A DNA stretch of 64,000 bases from Notamacropus eugenii (lineage: Eukaryota; Chordata; Mammalia; Diprotodontia; Macropodidae). Below are positions 22,457-32,779 of this stretch, one piece after another (within the stretch, counting starts at the first letter, position 1; every line of letters begins with the position of its first letter). A program made the translations under genes and the position numbers. The notes beneath the pieces are model-generated. The model had not been told where the DNA came from. It ran no database searches and was given only the letters and a program-made list of their open reading frames with translations. The stretch is taken from contig NC_092879.1 of NCBI RefSeq assembly GCF_028372415.1, positions 99,650,490 through 99,714,489 of the forward strand. Direction: 5' to 3'.

Positions 22457-22810
22457 TTTATTTTCCCAACTCCCCCCACCCAAGGAAACTTCAGAACAGG
22501 GTCAACTGGCTAGTAAACTTCAAAAAACCTTGTAAAAAACCAATACTGTCCCAGGTGGACTGTCCAGCAGTGAAACACACAAGAACAAAAGGCAGCAAAA
22601 ATCTCAACCCTCCCCCCCCCCCAGACTTGATGGGAGTAACAAATGTTCACAAAAAAAAGGAATATAAAACGTTAGTTGAATTGTCATCCTAAACATACTA
22701 GAACCTATCCTTTATTCAAAACATCACCTTAAATTAGGAGAAACTGAATTAGAAAAGTAAGCATAAGTAAGCCTCAGTGGATTTTAAAGTACAGCAAACA
22801 AACAACATTC
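22457..22810 (-). promoter_or_regulatory. ERCC6L: ERCC6L 3' UTR with polyadenylation signals
   Basis: Downstream of the ERCC6L stop on the - strand, AATAAA occurs at 22716-22711 and again at 22462-22457 (TTTATT on the + strand). Either could be the cleavage signal. The assignment is by position; no transcript evidence is available here. Confidence 0.5.
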
Positions 22811-25800
22811 TCAAGTTTGATTAAGCTGCTTATATAAACTTAAAGTCAGGAGCATAACTTCAGGGTCCGTACTTTTTATATCAAGGGCTTTAAGTAAACA
22901 GTTGAGTGCTTCCTGTATTTTCCCACTCTCTTTCAGTTCCTTTCCACACCTGACAAGAGCCTCATACTCATCTGTTCCAGGAGCTGAACTCGGATTGTAT
23001 GCAGTCGTTTCTTGTGGATCTCGACTGGTCCCAGATGCACTCTGGGTTAAATGTGAGTGAGACACAGACAAAGAGCAGGGCTCACTTTGGGACAGTGAGA
23101 TTTCTTCTACAGGTTCCTCTTCTGAATGTTCAGACTCTTGACTATACTCTGCTGTTTCTTCTTCTTCTGAATACTTGTCTGTACCCTTTTTATTACTGGC
23201 ATCTTCTTCCATATCTTCAACGTGGTCTAAGACCACATTAATAAGGGATCTCCTTGAAGCCAGGGATCTTCTAGAGATTGCAGAATCATTTTCACCACTA
23301 CATATTACAGATAAAAATAATTCAGACTGGGATCTATTGTTTTTGGGAGTTGAGCTCAATTGTGTTAGTAATGGATTTGGAAAAGGGGGTAACAATTCTT
23401 CTGTCACAGAATCATCTTCATCATCTGAAACAATCCTCTTCATCGTGTGTCTCGTTTTCACAGGGGCTATTTCATCTTCCAGTTCACTTTCTTGATCAGA
23501 GAGATACTCAAGCTGTGGAGGGCTACTCTGCCCTCTAGGGTTAGTTGCTAAATCCTTCACGCTAGGCTCTCTTTCAGTGAGCTCCAAAGACTGCTTGGAA
23601 AGATTCTGTTCACTCTCTAGAGAGTCTTCCAAGAAAAGATTGAAATCACCAGCCTCCTGCAATGAAGAAGCTAAGTTGGCCTCATTTGGTCTAGAATTCT
23701 CCATTTCACTTGGGCCTGCTGACAAATCACCGACTAAGCTAATGAGATAAGGACCCAATTCCATAGACTTTTCTGGACTAATAGGCAAGATGGAAGATTC
23801 CAGTAAAATCTGAGCATTTGTTAGTTGATCTAGATTTGGCTCACGATCACCTTTTGCAGTTTCCTGAGTGTGATCTGGTAAAACTGGATGCCTATCAGCA
23901 GGTTTATTGGTATTTAATATTTCCATTTCACAGCACCCTTCATTGGAAAAAGTAGTTATAGATTCATCATCCATTTTGTGTTCTGACCCATGAACATCCG
24001 ATTGTTTTCCAGACACATCTACATTCACAACAGAGAGATCGTAGGCCTCAATGTCTTCAATAATGCTCAAATTTGCCATTCCAGAATGGAGAGAGTCTTC
24101 TTGTGTAAGATCATTCAATTCAGAGAATTTCTCCTTTGATTTGGCAAATTTTTCAGGTTCTTTTGGCCACGTTTCCTCAAGTCTGGCTCTTGCGTTGTTC
24201 AGTAAGAGCTCGTTATTCTGAGACTCTAATTCAACCAGGAGTTGAGCCTTCTGAACCCTTTCTTGCACATACTGAGAATTCCCTACCTCAGACTCCTCAG
24301 GAACAGACACATCATGTGTGAACATCAAATCATGGTCAGAGATTCCTGCTATTCCCAAAGTGTGCAGGTAAGCAATATGTTCTTCCAATTTCTTATCAGT
24401 CTTTCTGTGACCAGCATGCAGAGAATGAAGTTGCAATTGTGTTGCAGAACTCCGAAAATCCCCTATCGTAAAGAGCTCTCTCAATTCTTGCTTGCTAAAA
24501 TATCTAATGGGGTTTTTTTGATCCCCAGTTGTTTGTCTTATTAACGAGTCCTTGAAAACCTGTCTTCTATATATTTTCTCCTCCACTGTACCACAGGTGA
24601 TCAACCTATAAACCACAACATTTTCTTTTTGCCCAATTCTGTAAACTCTATCTACAGCTTGTGCATCAGTTGCAGGATTCCAGCTAGGATCAAAAATGAC
24701 CACTCTAGTTGCTGCAGTTAAAGTGAGACCTACTCCACCTACTTGGGAAGTAAGGAGAAAAACAGAGACACCCTGACTCCGTTGAAATAAGTCAATTCGC
24801 CTCTGTCTTTCTGAAAGATGAGTAACAGTTCCATCAATACGCACAGTCTTGAAATTCTCTTTCTTTAAAAGGTGCTCTATGATGTCTAGAAGTTTTCTGG
24901 ATTGAGAAAACACCAGAGTTTGATGTCCTTCATCTTGTAATCTCTTAAGCAAAGCCATAAGGAATATCACTTTCCCCGATTCTTGCATTAGGGATTCATG
25001 AGGCACCTGATCAACCTGGATATCAGAATGAACGACTTCATCTTCGTCTCCACCAGAGAAGTTGCCTTCTTTGAGACCTAACAAACTGCAAGCCCGGGCT
25101 GACAGTAACCTCGGGTGATCACACAACTTCTTTAAGACAGTCAGCTCAGCCAAAGGCGACCGTGTTTCCATTAACAACTGTTTGATGTGCTTTAGGGATA
25201 CAAATTTCCTATATATTTCTTCTTGCAAAGGTACTAAATACAACCAAATAATTAACTCATTTTTCCTGGAAAGGGAAGGCATTTCACAGACAATGTCACT
25301 ACGTGGATCCTTTTCAAGAAGATTGCTTTGGGGTTTATTGACACTTTTCTTCTGTACATCTTCTTTAGTCCTCCTGAGAAAATAAGGTTTTATAAGTGTC
25401 ATTAAGTTTTCAGATATTTTCAGTCCCAGGGCCTTCTCTCCTAAAGTAGCATCTTTCTCCCTGGCCCTAGTAATAGGATTTTCATACTCCATTTTAAAGG
25501 TTTTAGATGTTCCTAGCAAGGATCCCTGACAGGCAAAATCAAAGAGGGACCAGAGCTCATACAAGTTATTCTGAATTGGGGTTCCTGTCAGGAGGATGCG
25601 ATTTTTCACAGGGATAGCCCGGGCAGCAATTGATGACTTAGTAGAAGAGCTTTTAATTTTATGGGCTTCATCAAGTATAAGATAATCCCAGACAAACTCT
25701 TTTCCATCCAGTTGGGAAAGCTGCTGCCAATTGTTGATCAGCATTTGGTATGTTGTAACAGCCACCCCATTCTTCCTCTGAATCCTGTTTAGATTTCGGG

Positions 25801-26285
25801 TACGTTCATTCTTGCTGGAACCATGAAAGGTAGCAACTCTCATTCCTGGGGTCCACTTAGCAAATTCTTCAGTCCATGTGTTGATAAGGCTGGTAGGCAT
25901 GATCAGTAGGACATACCTCACAAGTTCAGCATCAAACATAGCAGAAAGGAAAGCAATAATCTGAACAGTCTTCCCCAATCCCATATCATCTGCCAATATG
26001 CCACCTTTCTTTCTCTCTTTATACAGGCTATAGAGAAAGGCCACACCTTCTTTCTGGTGCTCAAAAAGTTGATCATGCAGTTCTCGATACAGCATCAGGC
26101 CACTGTTGCACACTTCGATGAACTCATCATCTCCTTCCACCAGTAGCTCTTCCATGACTTCCTGCAGTCTCTGGATTCGACTCAGAACCTTGTCATTGGG
26201 AAAAATATCTTTTGCTAAATAGAAAAGTTTAAGGGCTTCTTCTAGATTCCCATTCTTGGCAGCTTCTTTTGCTTCTTTTACATAT
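22811..26285 (-). CDS. ERCC6L: ERCC6L coding exon 2 (nearly whole protein)
   Basis: A 3475-base open exon. The acceptor on the - strand is ctttttttacatttatag|ATATG at 26286. The ORF continues upstream into intron (from 26380), but that part (MNSKFFEGMVSF...) has no family match and precedes a good acceptor, so it is excluded. Ends with a stop at 22811-22813. One-exon coding of almost the entire protein is the known gene structure in mammals. Confidence 0.95.
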
Positions 26286-26413
26286 CTATAAATGTAAAAA
26301 AGAAAAAGACACATGTATCCTGGACACTGAAAGTACAAAGAGAAAAATGAAACCATCCCCTCAAAGAACTTAGAGTTCATTAAAGGGAAGGACTAGTAGG
26401 TGTAGAGGGGTGT

Positions 26414-26494
<81 letters not shown>

Positions 26495-29400
26495 AGAGAG
26501 AGAGGCAGACAGAGATGCCCAGTGAAGGACAAATCAAGAAAGTCTTCCCATAAGAGCTGTTACCAGAATTGAGTTTTCAAGGAAATTAGATATTCGGAGA
26601 GGCAAAGATAAGGAAAGAACAGATGAGGAGGACAAACAGCCTATACAAAGGCAGGGATGAAAGATGTGATAGATTAGAGCATGTGAATGGGAATAATAAG
26701 GGATAAGGCTTGAAGGGTAGATTGGAGCCAGGTTGTAAAGGGGTTTCAGTGACCAACAGAAGAGCTAATGGAGATCCAAAAAGAGAAACTCCTAGGAACA
26801 TTGTGGCCAAATTCCAGAGTTCCCAGGTGAAGGAGAAAATATTGCAAGCAGCTAGAAAGAAACAGTTCAAGTATTGTGGAAATACAATCAGGATAACACA
26901 AGATCTAACAGCCTCTACATTAAGGGATCGAAGGGCATGGAATAGGATATTCCAGAAGTCAAAGGAACTAGGACTAAAACCAAGAATCACCTACCCAGCA
27001 AAACTGAGTATAATACTTCAGGAGAAAAAATGGTCTTTCAACGAAATAGAGGATTTTCAAATTTTCTTGATGAAAAGACCAGAGCTGAAAAGAAAATTTG
27101 ACTTTCAAACACAAGAATGAAGAGAACCATGAAAAGGTGAACAGCAAAGAGAAGTCATAAGGGACTTACTAAAGTTGAACTGTTTACATTCCTACATGGA
27201 AAGACAATATTTGTAACTCTTGAAACATTTCAGTACCTGGGTACTGGGTGGGAGTACACACACACACATGCACACACGCACACATACATAGAGACAGAGT
27301 GCACAGAGTGAATTGAAGAGGATGGGATCATATCTTAAAAAAAAAATGAAATCAAGCAGTGAGAGAGAAATATTGGGAGGAGAAAGGGAGAAATTGAATG
27401 GGGCAAATTATCTCTCATAAAAGAGGCAAGCAAAAGACTCATTAGTGGAGGGATAAAGAGGGGAGGCGAGAGAAAAACATGAGGTCTACTCTCATCACAT
27501 TCCACTAAAGGAAAGAATAAAATGCACACTCATTTTGATAGGAAAACCTATCTCACAATACAGGAGAGTAGGGGATAAGGGGACAATCAGGGTGGGGGGG
27601 ATGATAGAAGGGAGGGCATGGGGAGGAGAGTGCAATTCGAGGTCGACACTCATGGGGAGGGAAAGGATCATAAGAGAATAGAAGTAATGGGGGACAGGAT
27701 AGGATGGAGGGAAATATAGTTAGTCCTATACAACACAACTATTATGGAAATCATTTGCAAAACTACACAGATTTGGCCTATATTGAATTGCTTGCTTTCC
27801 AAAGGGAAGGGGTGGGGAGGGAGGGAGCTAAAGAAGTTGGAACTCAAAGTGTTAGGATCAACTGTAATGTTCTTACCACTAGGAAATAAGAAATACAGGT
27901 TAAGGGGTAAAGAAAGCTATCTGGCCCTACAGGACAAAAGAGAAGATGGAGACAAGGGCAGAGAGGGATGATAGAAGAGAGAGCAGATTGATCACAGGGG
28001 CAATTAGAATGCTTGGGTCTGGGGTGGGGAGGGAATAAAAGGGGAGAAAATTTGTAACCCAAAATGTTGTGAAAATAAATGTTAAAAGTTAAATTAAAAA
28101 AAAAAAAGAAAAGCTAATGAACCCTACAAGACACAGGGTTCCACTGGAGGTTACTAAGCAGGGGGATGTCATTTTGGCAGCTATGTGGAAGATGGATTGG
28201 AAAGGGGACAAAATGCCTCCAAGCTGCCACTCCCAGCAGGAGCAGGATAGGATGGAGGGAAATATAGTTAGTCTCATGCAACATGACTACTATGGAAGTC
28301 ATTTGCAAAACTACACATATATAGCCTATACTGAATTGCTTGCCTTCTCAGTGGGGATGGGTAGGGAGGGAGGAAGAGAGAGAAGTTGAAACTCAAGTTT
28401 TTAGAAACAAACATTGAGAATTGTTTTTGTGTACAACTGGGAAATAAGAAATACAAGTAAAGGGGTGCAGAAATTTATCTTGCCCTACAGGACAAGAGAG
28501 AAGATGGGGATAAGGGAATGGAGGGGTGTGATAGAATGGAGGGTAGATTGGGGGAAGGGATAATCAATCAGAATGCATGGTATTTAGGGATGAAGGGAGG
28601 GGAGAGATGGGGAGAGAATTTGAAACTCAAAATCTTGTGGAAATGAATGTTGAAAACTAAAAATAAATAAATAAATAAATAAATAGAAAAAAATGGGTAT
28701 AATAACAAAGACACCCCCCCCCCCCATTATCCAATGGCTGTGAAAAGGAGTAGCATCTCCCTGCCTTAGCCCAGAGTAAGTACCATCACCTCAGTAATAG
28801 AGGTTATATCAACAAACAATTTACCAAATACTTATTGGGCTTAAGGCTTGGCCTTTGGTCCCTCCTTATCTTTGGTCTCTTTGCCCAGGGGAGGGTAAAT
28901 TTCGATGGCCAAAAGCTGCCTTTTTTCCTTTGGGTTTACTAGCTAGTTTTGTTTCTCAAAAACCAAGCCTTAATCCCAATTCATTCTGGAGCTCATAGAT
29001 TGGCCAATAGGTCCCAGCCCTCCTAGTTCAGAGTGAATGCAAATATTAAATAGTAACTGTTTCTCTTTTGGCCAGGAACCCTGAGGGTCTTCCCTTTCCA
29101 GTTTAATTTTTTTTTTTTTTGATTAAAGGGGCTATCCCTTGAGTAACTACTTAAGGAGGCCTATTCACTGAATGGGCATTATCTCACGCAAAGTGAGAAC
29201 CTAAAAAAGACCTTAGCCTAAAAGGGTCAGGGTTTTTCATTGCATCCTGGGCCACCTCCAGTTGTCCCTGATGAATATCACTGGCCCCAGATGGCTCTGG
29301 AGGAGAAAGTGAGGCTGGTGACCTTGCACAGCCCACCCTCACTCAAATCCAAGTCAAGTGCAAGTCATGTCATCATTCCCTGTTGTCATGGTCCTCTTTG

Positions 29401-31307
29401 AGAAATGAAGGACAAATACAATAGCTATTATAATAATAGACTATTGTAAATATCCAAATTAACTACAAAGGACCTATGAAGGAAGAAGCTATGTGCATCC
29501 AAAGAAAGAACAGATAAATAGAAGTATGCATAGAATGATTTTACACACACACACACACACACAAGTCTGTAAAGGGGGGTTGAAACAAAAGGGGAAAAAA
29601 TTAATGATAGCTGTTAGAGCAAGTTGTACATAATATATTTGCATTTCATGTGCAATCATCTTTATTGTAGTTGTAGAAATACTTGTTTTATTTCATAAAT
29701 ATGTAAATAAATATTAATTTTAATCATTTTTATTTTAATTAAAGTTAAGTAATAAATTAATTAGATATTTTCATTTATTAATCAATAATAGATGAATAAT
29801 AAATTAAATGATAATCAATGACATTAACATATTAAATAATTAAACGAATTAGAAATTTAAAATAGATTATTTTAATTAATTAAAATAAATATTAATTTTT
29901 AATTAAAATAAATAAAAATTATTTCATAAATTAAGAATTAATAAAATAAATTATATTAATAAAAATAAAATTTTCAAAAAATAATAATAAGTAGTTAACA
30001 TTTATATCACAATTACTTAGGTGCCAGGCACTCTGCTAAGTACTTTGTAATTATTTCATTTTGCCCTCACAAGAACCCTGAGAGGCTGGCGGTATTATTT
30101 ATTCTCATTTTACAGTTGAGGAAACTGAAGCAGATAGAGACACACACACACATTCTCTCTCTCTGTCTCACACTCTTACCCTGCACTATCCAACTCCAAT
30201 TCAATCCAATGGCTCCCAGGATCTCTTACAGCAATCCTTTATGTGCCTACTAGTTCTTCACGTGACTCAGATACGGCGCATTTTGTCTGACTATCTTTCT
30301 CTCCCTCTGCTCGAACTACAGATCTCCCTGGCTTCCTTTAATTCTCATTTAAAATTCCATCTTCTACAGGAAGACTTTTCCAATTCGTCTTAATTCAAAG
30401 ATTTTACTGTCAATTATTTCCTATTTATCCCACGTATTTAAGGTTAGAATCGATTCTATCAGCTTTGTGTATCTTTGCTTGCTAATTAGTTTCTCCGCAT
30501 AGATTGTGAGCTCTTCGGGGGCTCCTCGTATTTCCAGCGCTTAGTGCAGTAGCAGGAACATAGTAAGCGCTTAATCAATGTTTACTTCTCGGGTGATCCG
30601 TCCCCCATTAGAATGCATCCTCCGTCAGGGCAGAGATCGTTCAGACACAATAAACTCTGCCTGTGTGCTGAACGGTTCTTGATTCTATGGTGATTTTGCA
30701 GTTCAGTAATTTCCTTTGCCCACCTTAGCACATTCGCCAGTTCCACCCCCCCCCCCCCCCCGTCCCCCACGCAAAGAGCAGTCCCGGTGGGCGTGGCCGG
30801 GGGATTGGAGCAGTATGGCCGCGGGACCGGGCTTGATTCACTTGGCATGAGCACGGGGCCCTCGACATCCCAAAGGATTGCGGGGAGGGTTCCCTGTATC
30901 TAAATTCAAACGAGTCAACTTCTAGAAAACTAGTTTTTCTCCTTTCCCCCTAGGTCTACAGTTTGGTTAGAACCGGAAGGGAGAACTTCTCGAAAGGCCG
31001 AGAACGATCTCCTTCCGCTCTCCCCCGCCCAGCAACCACCGCGAGGACGCTCCCAGGCTGCCCCAGCAAACCGCGCGCAAGCGCTCTTCCCTCCTCGCCG
31101 CCGCGGCAGCCCAGACGTCCCCCCCCTCCCCCCCCTGCCCCCAAGCTTTCCCCGCCCCCTTCCCAAAGTCTGTCGGTCGGTCGGCTGGCCAGCCCTCCCC
31201 GGGTGGAAGCCGGGCAGCCTCACCACCTACCTGCGGTAACTGGCTGCTTGGCCCGGGCTTAGATGCTCTGCTGCATCCCCTGCGGCCGCGGCCGCCGGCT
31301 CCGCCAT
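22811..31307 (-). CDS. ERCC6L: ERCC6L (PICH), mitotic SNF2-family DNA translocase
   Basis: Two coding exons, 31307-31231 and 26285-22811, join in phase (CGC AG|A TAT: ...SYRRYVKEAK) to 1183 residues (human 1250, as recalled). Order: N-terminal TPR (about 27-60, KEAKEAAKNGNLEEALKLF); SNF2 N-lobe with Walker A DDMGLGKT (125-132, Lys131), DEAH (231-234) and LLTGTP (257-262); the PYFLRRTKEDVQ element; C-lobe with QVGGVGLTLTAATRV and DRVYRIGQ (about 570-577); a long acidic tail with SSTP near residue 1003, matching human PICH's Plk1-docking site; the PICH-family RRSLASRRSLINVVLDHVEDM block; C-terminal TPR (EALNCLLKALDIKS...) ending LYKQLNQT. The family uses ATP to move on stretched DNA, coating ultrafine anaphase bridges with BLM, and marks centromeres in mitosis. 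ATPase motifs look intact. It converges on PIN4. Confidence 0.96.
26411..26491 (+). repeat. (TG)n microsatellite, about 40 units
   Basis: About 80 bases of nearly pure TG followed by a short GA tract, in ERCC6L intron 1 about 125 bases upstream of the exon 2 acceptor. On the transcript strand it reads CA. Confidence 0.95.
26510..26770 (+). repeat. Old long repeat ('catttattaag' family), left part of HAL1 host
   Basis: Matches the internal part of the family seen at 43838 and 61920: 'gagccaggttgtaaaggggt' and neighbouring words. It resumes at about 28119 ('ttccactggaggttactaag', 'catttggcag'-like) after the HAL1 insertion, so the LINE landed in this older repeat. Confidence 0.55.
26771..28108 (+). 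mobile_element. HAL1 (half-L1) retrotransposon, 5'-truncated
   Basis: Starts inside ORF1: RETPRNIVAKFQSSQVKEKI through FDFQTQE and a stop at 27118-27120, the C-terminal domain of an L1-type ORF1 protein (GNTIRITQDL, then PRITYPAKLS). No ORF2 follows; an L1-like 3' UTR with GA-rich stretches runs to 'atgttgtgaaaataaatgtt' and an A tail. Flanks share 'agctaatg' (26763-26770 and 28112-28119), a probable target duplication. ORF1-only structure is the hallmark of HAL1. It sits antisense in ERCC6L intron 1. Compare the full-length copy at 55411-58345. Confidence 0.85.
28109..28235 (+). repeat. Old long repeat, right part of HAL1 host
   Basis: Continues the repeat broken at 26770: 'cactggaggttactaagcag', 'cattttggcagctatgtgga', 'gatggattggaaagg'. 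Confidence 0.5.
28240..28685 (+). mobile_element. L1/HAL1 3'-end fragment
   Basis: A second 3' UTR copy next to the first: 'gatggagggaaatatagtta', 'gcaaaactacacatatatag', 'aaactcaaaatcttgtggaa' and a tail of AAAT units. Only the last 450 bases of the element were inserted. Confidence 0.8.
29228..29425 (+). mobile_element. Marsupial SINE body of the third tail type
   Basis: 'catcctgggccacctccagt', 'gaggctggtgaccttgcaca', 'gcaagtcatgtcatcattcc', 'gagaaatgaaggacaaatac'. Sense copy of the family found antisense at 20870-21140. The preceding 28690-29220 has a C run at 28712-28724 and no recognised gene. Confidence 0.65.
29690..29995. repeat. AT-only low-complexity stretch
   Basis: About 300 bases made almost wholly of A and T in short 'aataaatta'-like words, with very few G or C. 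Lies in ERCC6L intron 1, flanked left by an (AC)n tract near 29545 and right by a MIR-like unit. Confidence 0.9.
29995..30590 (+). repeat. MIR-like SINE followed by L2-like LINE 3' end
   Basis: About 29995-30150 reads like MIR (taggtgccaggcactctgct, 'attttacagttgaggaaact'). 30180-30590 reads like an L2-type 3' end (aattccatcttctacaggaa, 'gattgtgagctcttcggggg', 'gcgcttaatcaatgttta'). Confidence 0.6.
31231..31307 (-). CDS. ERCC6L: ERCC6L coding exon 1
   Basis: From the ATG at 31307 it encodes MAEPAAAAAGDAAEHLSPGQ then AASYR and two bases of the next Arg; the donor is CGCAG|GTAGGT at 31230. The 26-residue N-terminus is close to human's 23 (ending ...LSPEQAAHYLR as recalled), which favours this ATG (context GGTGGCCATGG). 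A second in-frame ATG at 31406 would add 33 residues; see findings. Confidence 0.85.
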
Positions 31308-31560
31308 GGCCACCTTGGACTTCGTATCGGTCCAGATCTCGGCCTCGGTCCCGACGTCGATCTCGGCCTCGGTCCCGGACCCCACCTCAGCCTGGGGCTC
31401 CGCCATCGCTACGGCTGCGGGGATGCTTAGGAGGAAAGGGGCGGAGGAGGCTGTTTCTTTTGAATCTTCCCTCCTCCGAAGCGGCGCTGACGCACAGTGG
31501 GCGGGGCCCAGAGGGCTTCGGGCCAATCAGAGCTCAAGCCGTCGCCCTCTGACCCGCGTC
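31308..31560 (-). promoter_or_regulatory. ERCC6L: ERCC6L CpG-rich promoter and 5' UTR
   Basis: GC-rich and CpG-rich, continuing the CpG island that spans about 30770-31560. It holds a CCAAT box (CCAAT on the + strand at 31523-31527), a GC-box-like gggcgggg at 31499-31506 and TTTGAA at 31459-31464, which matches the CHR element of cell-cycle genes. The transcription start is inferred to lie between these and 31406. Confidence 0.6.
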
Positions 31561-31627
31561 CTCTCCCTCCCAGCGCTCACGGCTCCCCCTCAGCGCTCCC
31601 TTCCTCCAGTCGAGGTGGTGAATTGCT

Positions 31628-31800
31628 AGGGTTGTTGTTGGTGTGCAGTCGTATTCAGTTTCTCACTCTCCGTGACCCTATGTCGGATTTTCCTCGCAGA
31701 GATCCTGGAGTGGTTTGCCGTTTCTTTCTCCAGCCCTTGTATCGAGGAGGAAACCGAGGCAGGCAGTTAGTGAAGTGACTTGCCCAGGATCACACAGCTT
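31628..31800 (-). mobile_element. Marsupial SINE, antisense, 'gaaggaaatggc' tail type
   Basis: 'gttgttgttggtgtgcagtc', 'gatcctggagtggtttgccg', 'gaagtgacttgcccaggatc', 'acacagcttt'. Head part missing. CpG content is high for a repeat, as expected beside the island. Confidence 0.75.
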
Positions 31801-32620
31801 TAGTTTTTGACTTCCCCTTCAGCTTCTCCAAATTTCTACTTCCTAAATCCAATCTCTGGCCTTCACAATTCCAAATCCCTTGCAGAGTTCCTTCTCCTTA
31901 CTTTTCAGTTCGAGCCCTCCTTCTACCCCTTTCCTCTGCCTCTCACAAACAGCCACAGGTAGCACATGTTAACACATGACCCGAACAGTTGGATTAAATC
32001 TTCTCTTGGCAATAAGATAGGCAAGTAACACTAGATCTGGAAAGCTAGGCCTCCACTTGCTGGGTCTGCCCACACCCCCAGCCCACTAAAACCACTACTA
32101 CTTAGATCACACTGAGTCTCTATCTCCGGTGTTAAACTGAGCCTGGACAATTAGGTCCGTATATTATTATGGGTCTGGAAGGTCAGCTTCCTGAATAGTT
32201 AGGATCCTGTTTCACTATGAGTCTGTTAAATTAGGTCACTGGGTTACACTGAGCCTGGCAAGTTAAAATCCTATGTAACAGTAGGCCTGTACAACCAACC
32301 TTCATTTTTTTTTCTATCTCCCTTTCTGCGAGATTGAGCAAGATTACTGAATTAAAATTGTTAAAACAATTCTGTCACCAATGGATGAAGCCTACCTACT
32401 TCTCCACATCCTTGCAAATATTGACTTTTGTTGCTTTTATTGATTTCTCCTCATTGTATGAGCATGAGGTGGTACCTCAAATTTGTTTAAACTGGTATCT
32501 TTTTTACTTTTATTGAAGAGAACATTTTTTCCCAAGTAATTGTTAATACATTGGATTTCTTCATTTAAAAAATTTCAAGCCCTATCCTTTGAACATTGTA
32601 GACTTGGAAATTATCTATCT
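31800..32620. other. Intergenic, partly antisense L1-like, no gene seen
   Basis: 31800-32300 has no recognised element. 32330-32560 resembles an antisense L1 3' piece (accaatggatgaagcctacc, 'gagcatgaggtggtacctca'). No coding signal. Confidence 0.4.
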
Positions 32621-32621
32621 G

Positions 32622-32772
32622 ATAGATAGTGTAACCCTTTGACTGAATCCAAACTTCACAAAACAAATCCCTGGATTTCTTCTGTAAAACTTGGACTCAG
32701 TCAAAAGGCTACACCCAAGTATCTAAAAGGCCACATGTGGCCTCAAGGCCACAGGTTCCCCACCCTTGATCC
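32622..32772. mobile_element. Palindromic hAT-like MITE
   Basis: Arms 'cctttgactgaatccaaact' and 'cttggactcagtcaaaaggc' are reverse complements around a short centre, followed by 'ggccacatgtggcctcaagg' and the end 'ccacaggttccccaccctt'. Same family as 14060 and 62325. Confidence 0.65.
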
Positions 32773-32779
32773 ATCACCT

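Noticed and set aside
26286-26380. N-terminal start of ERCC6L at 26380 inside the long ORF
   Set aside because: The stretch before the acceptor is intronic: it lacks family similarity, and splicing to 31231 restores the TPR N-terminus in phase.
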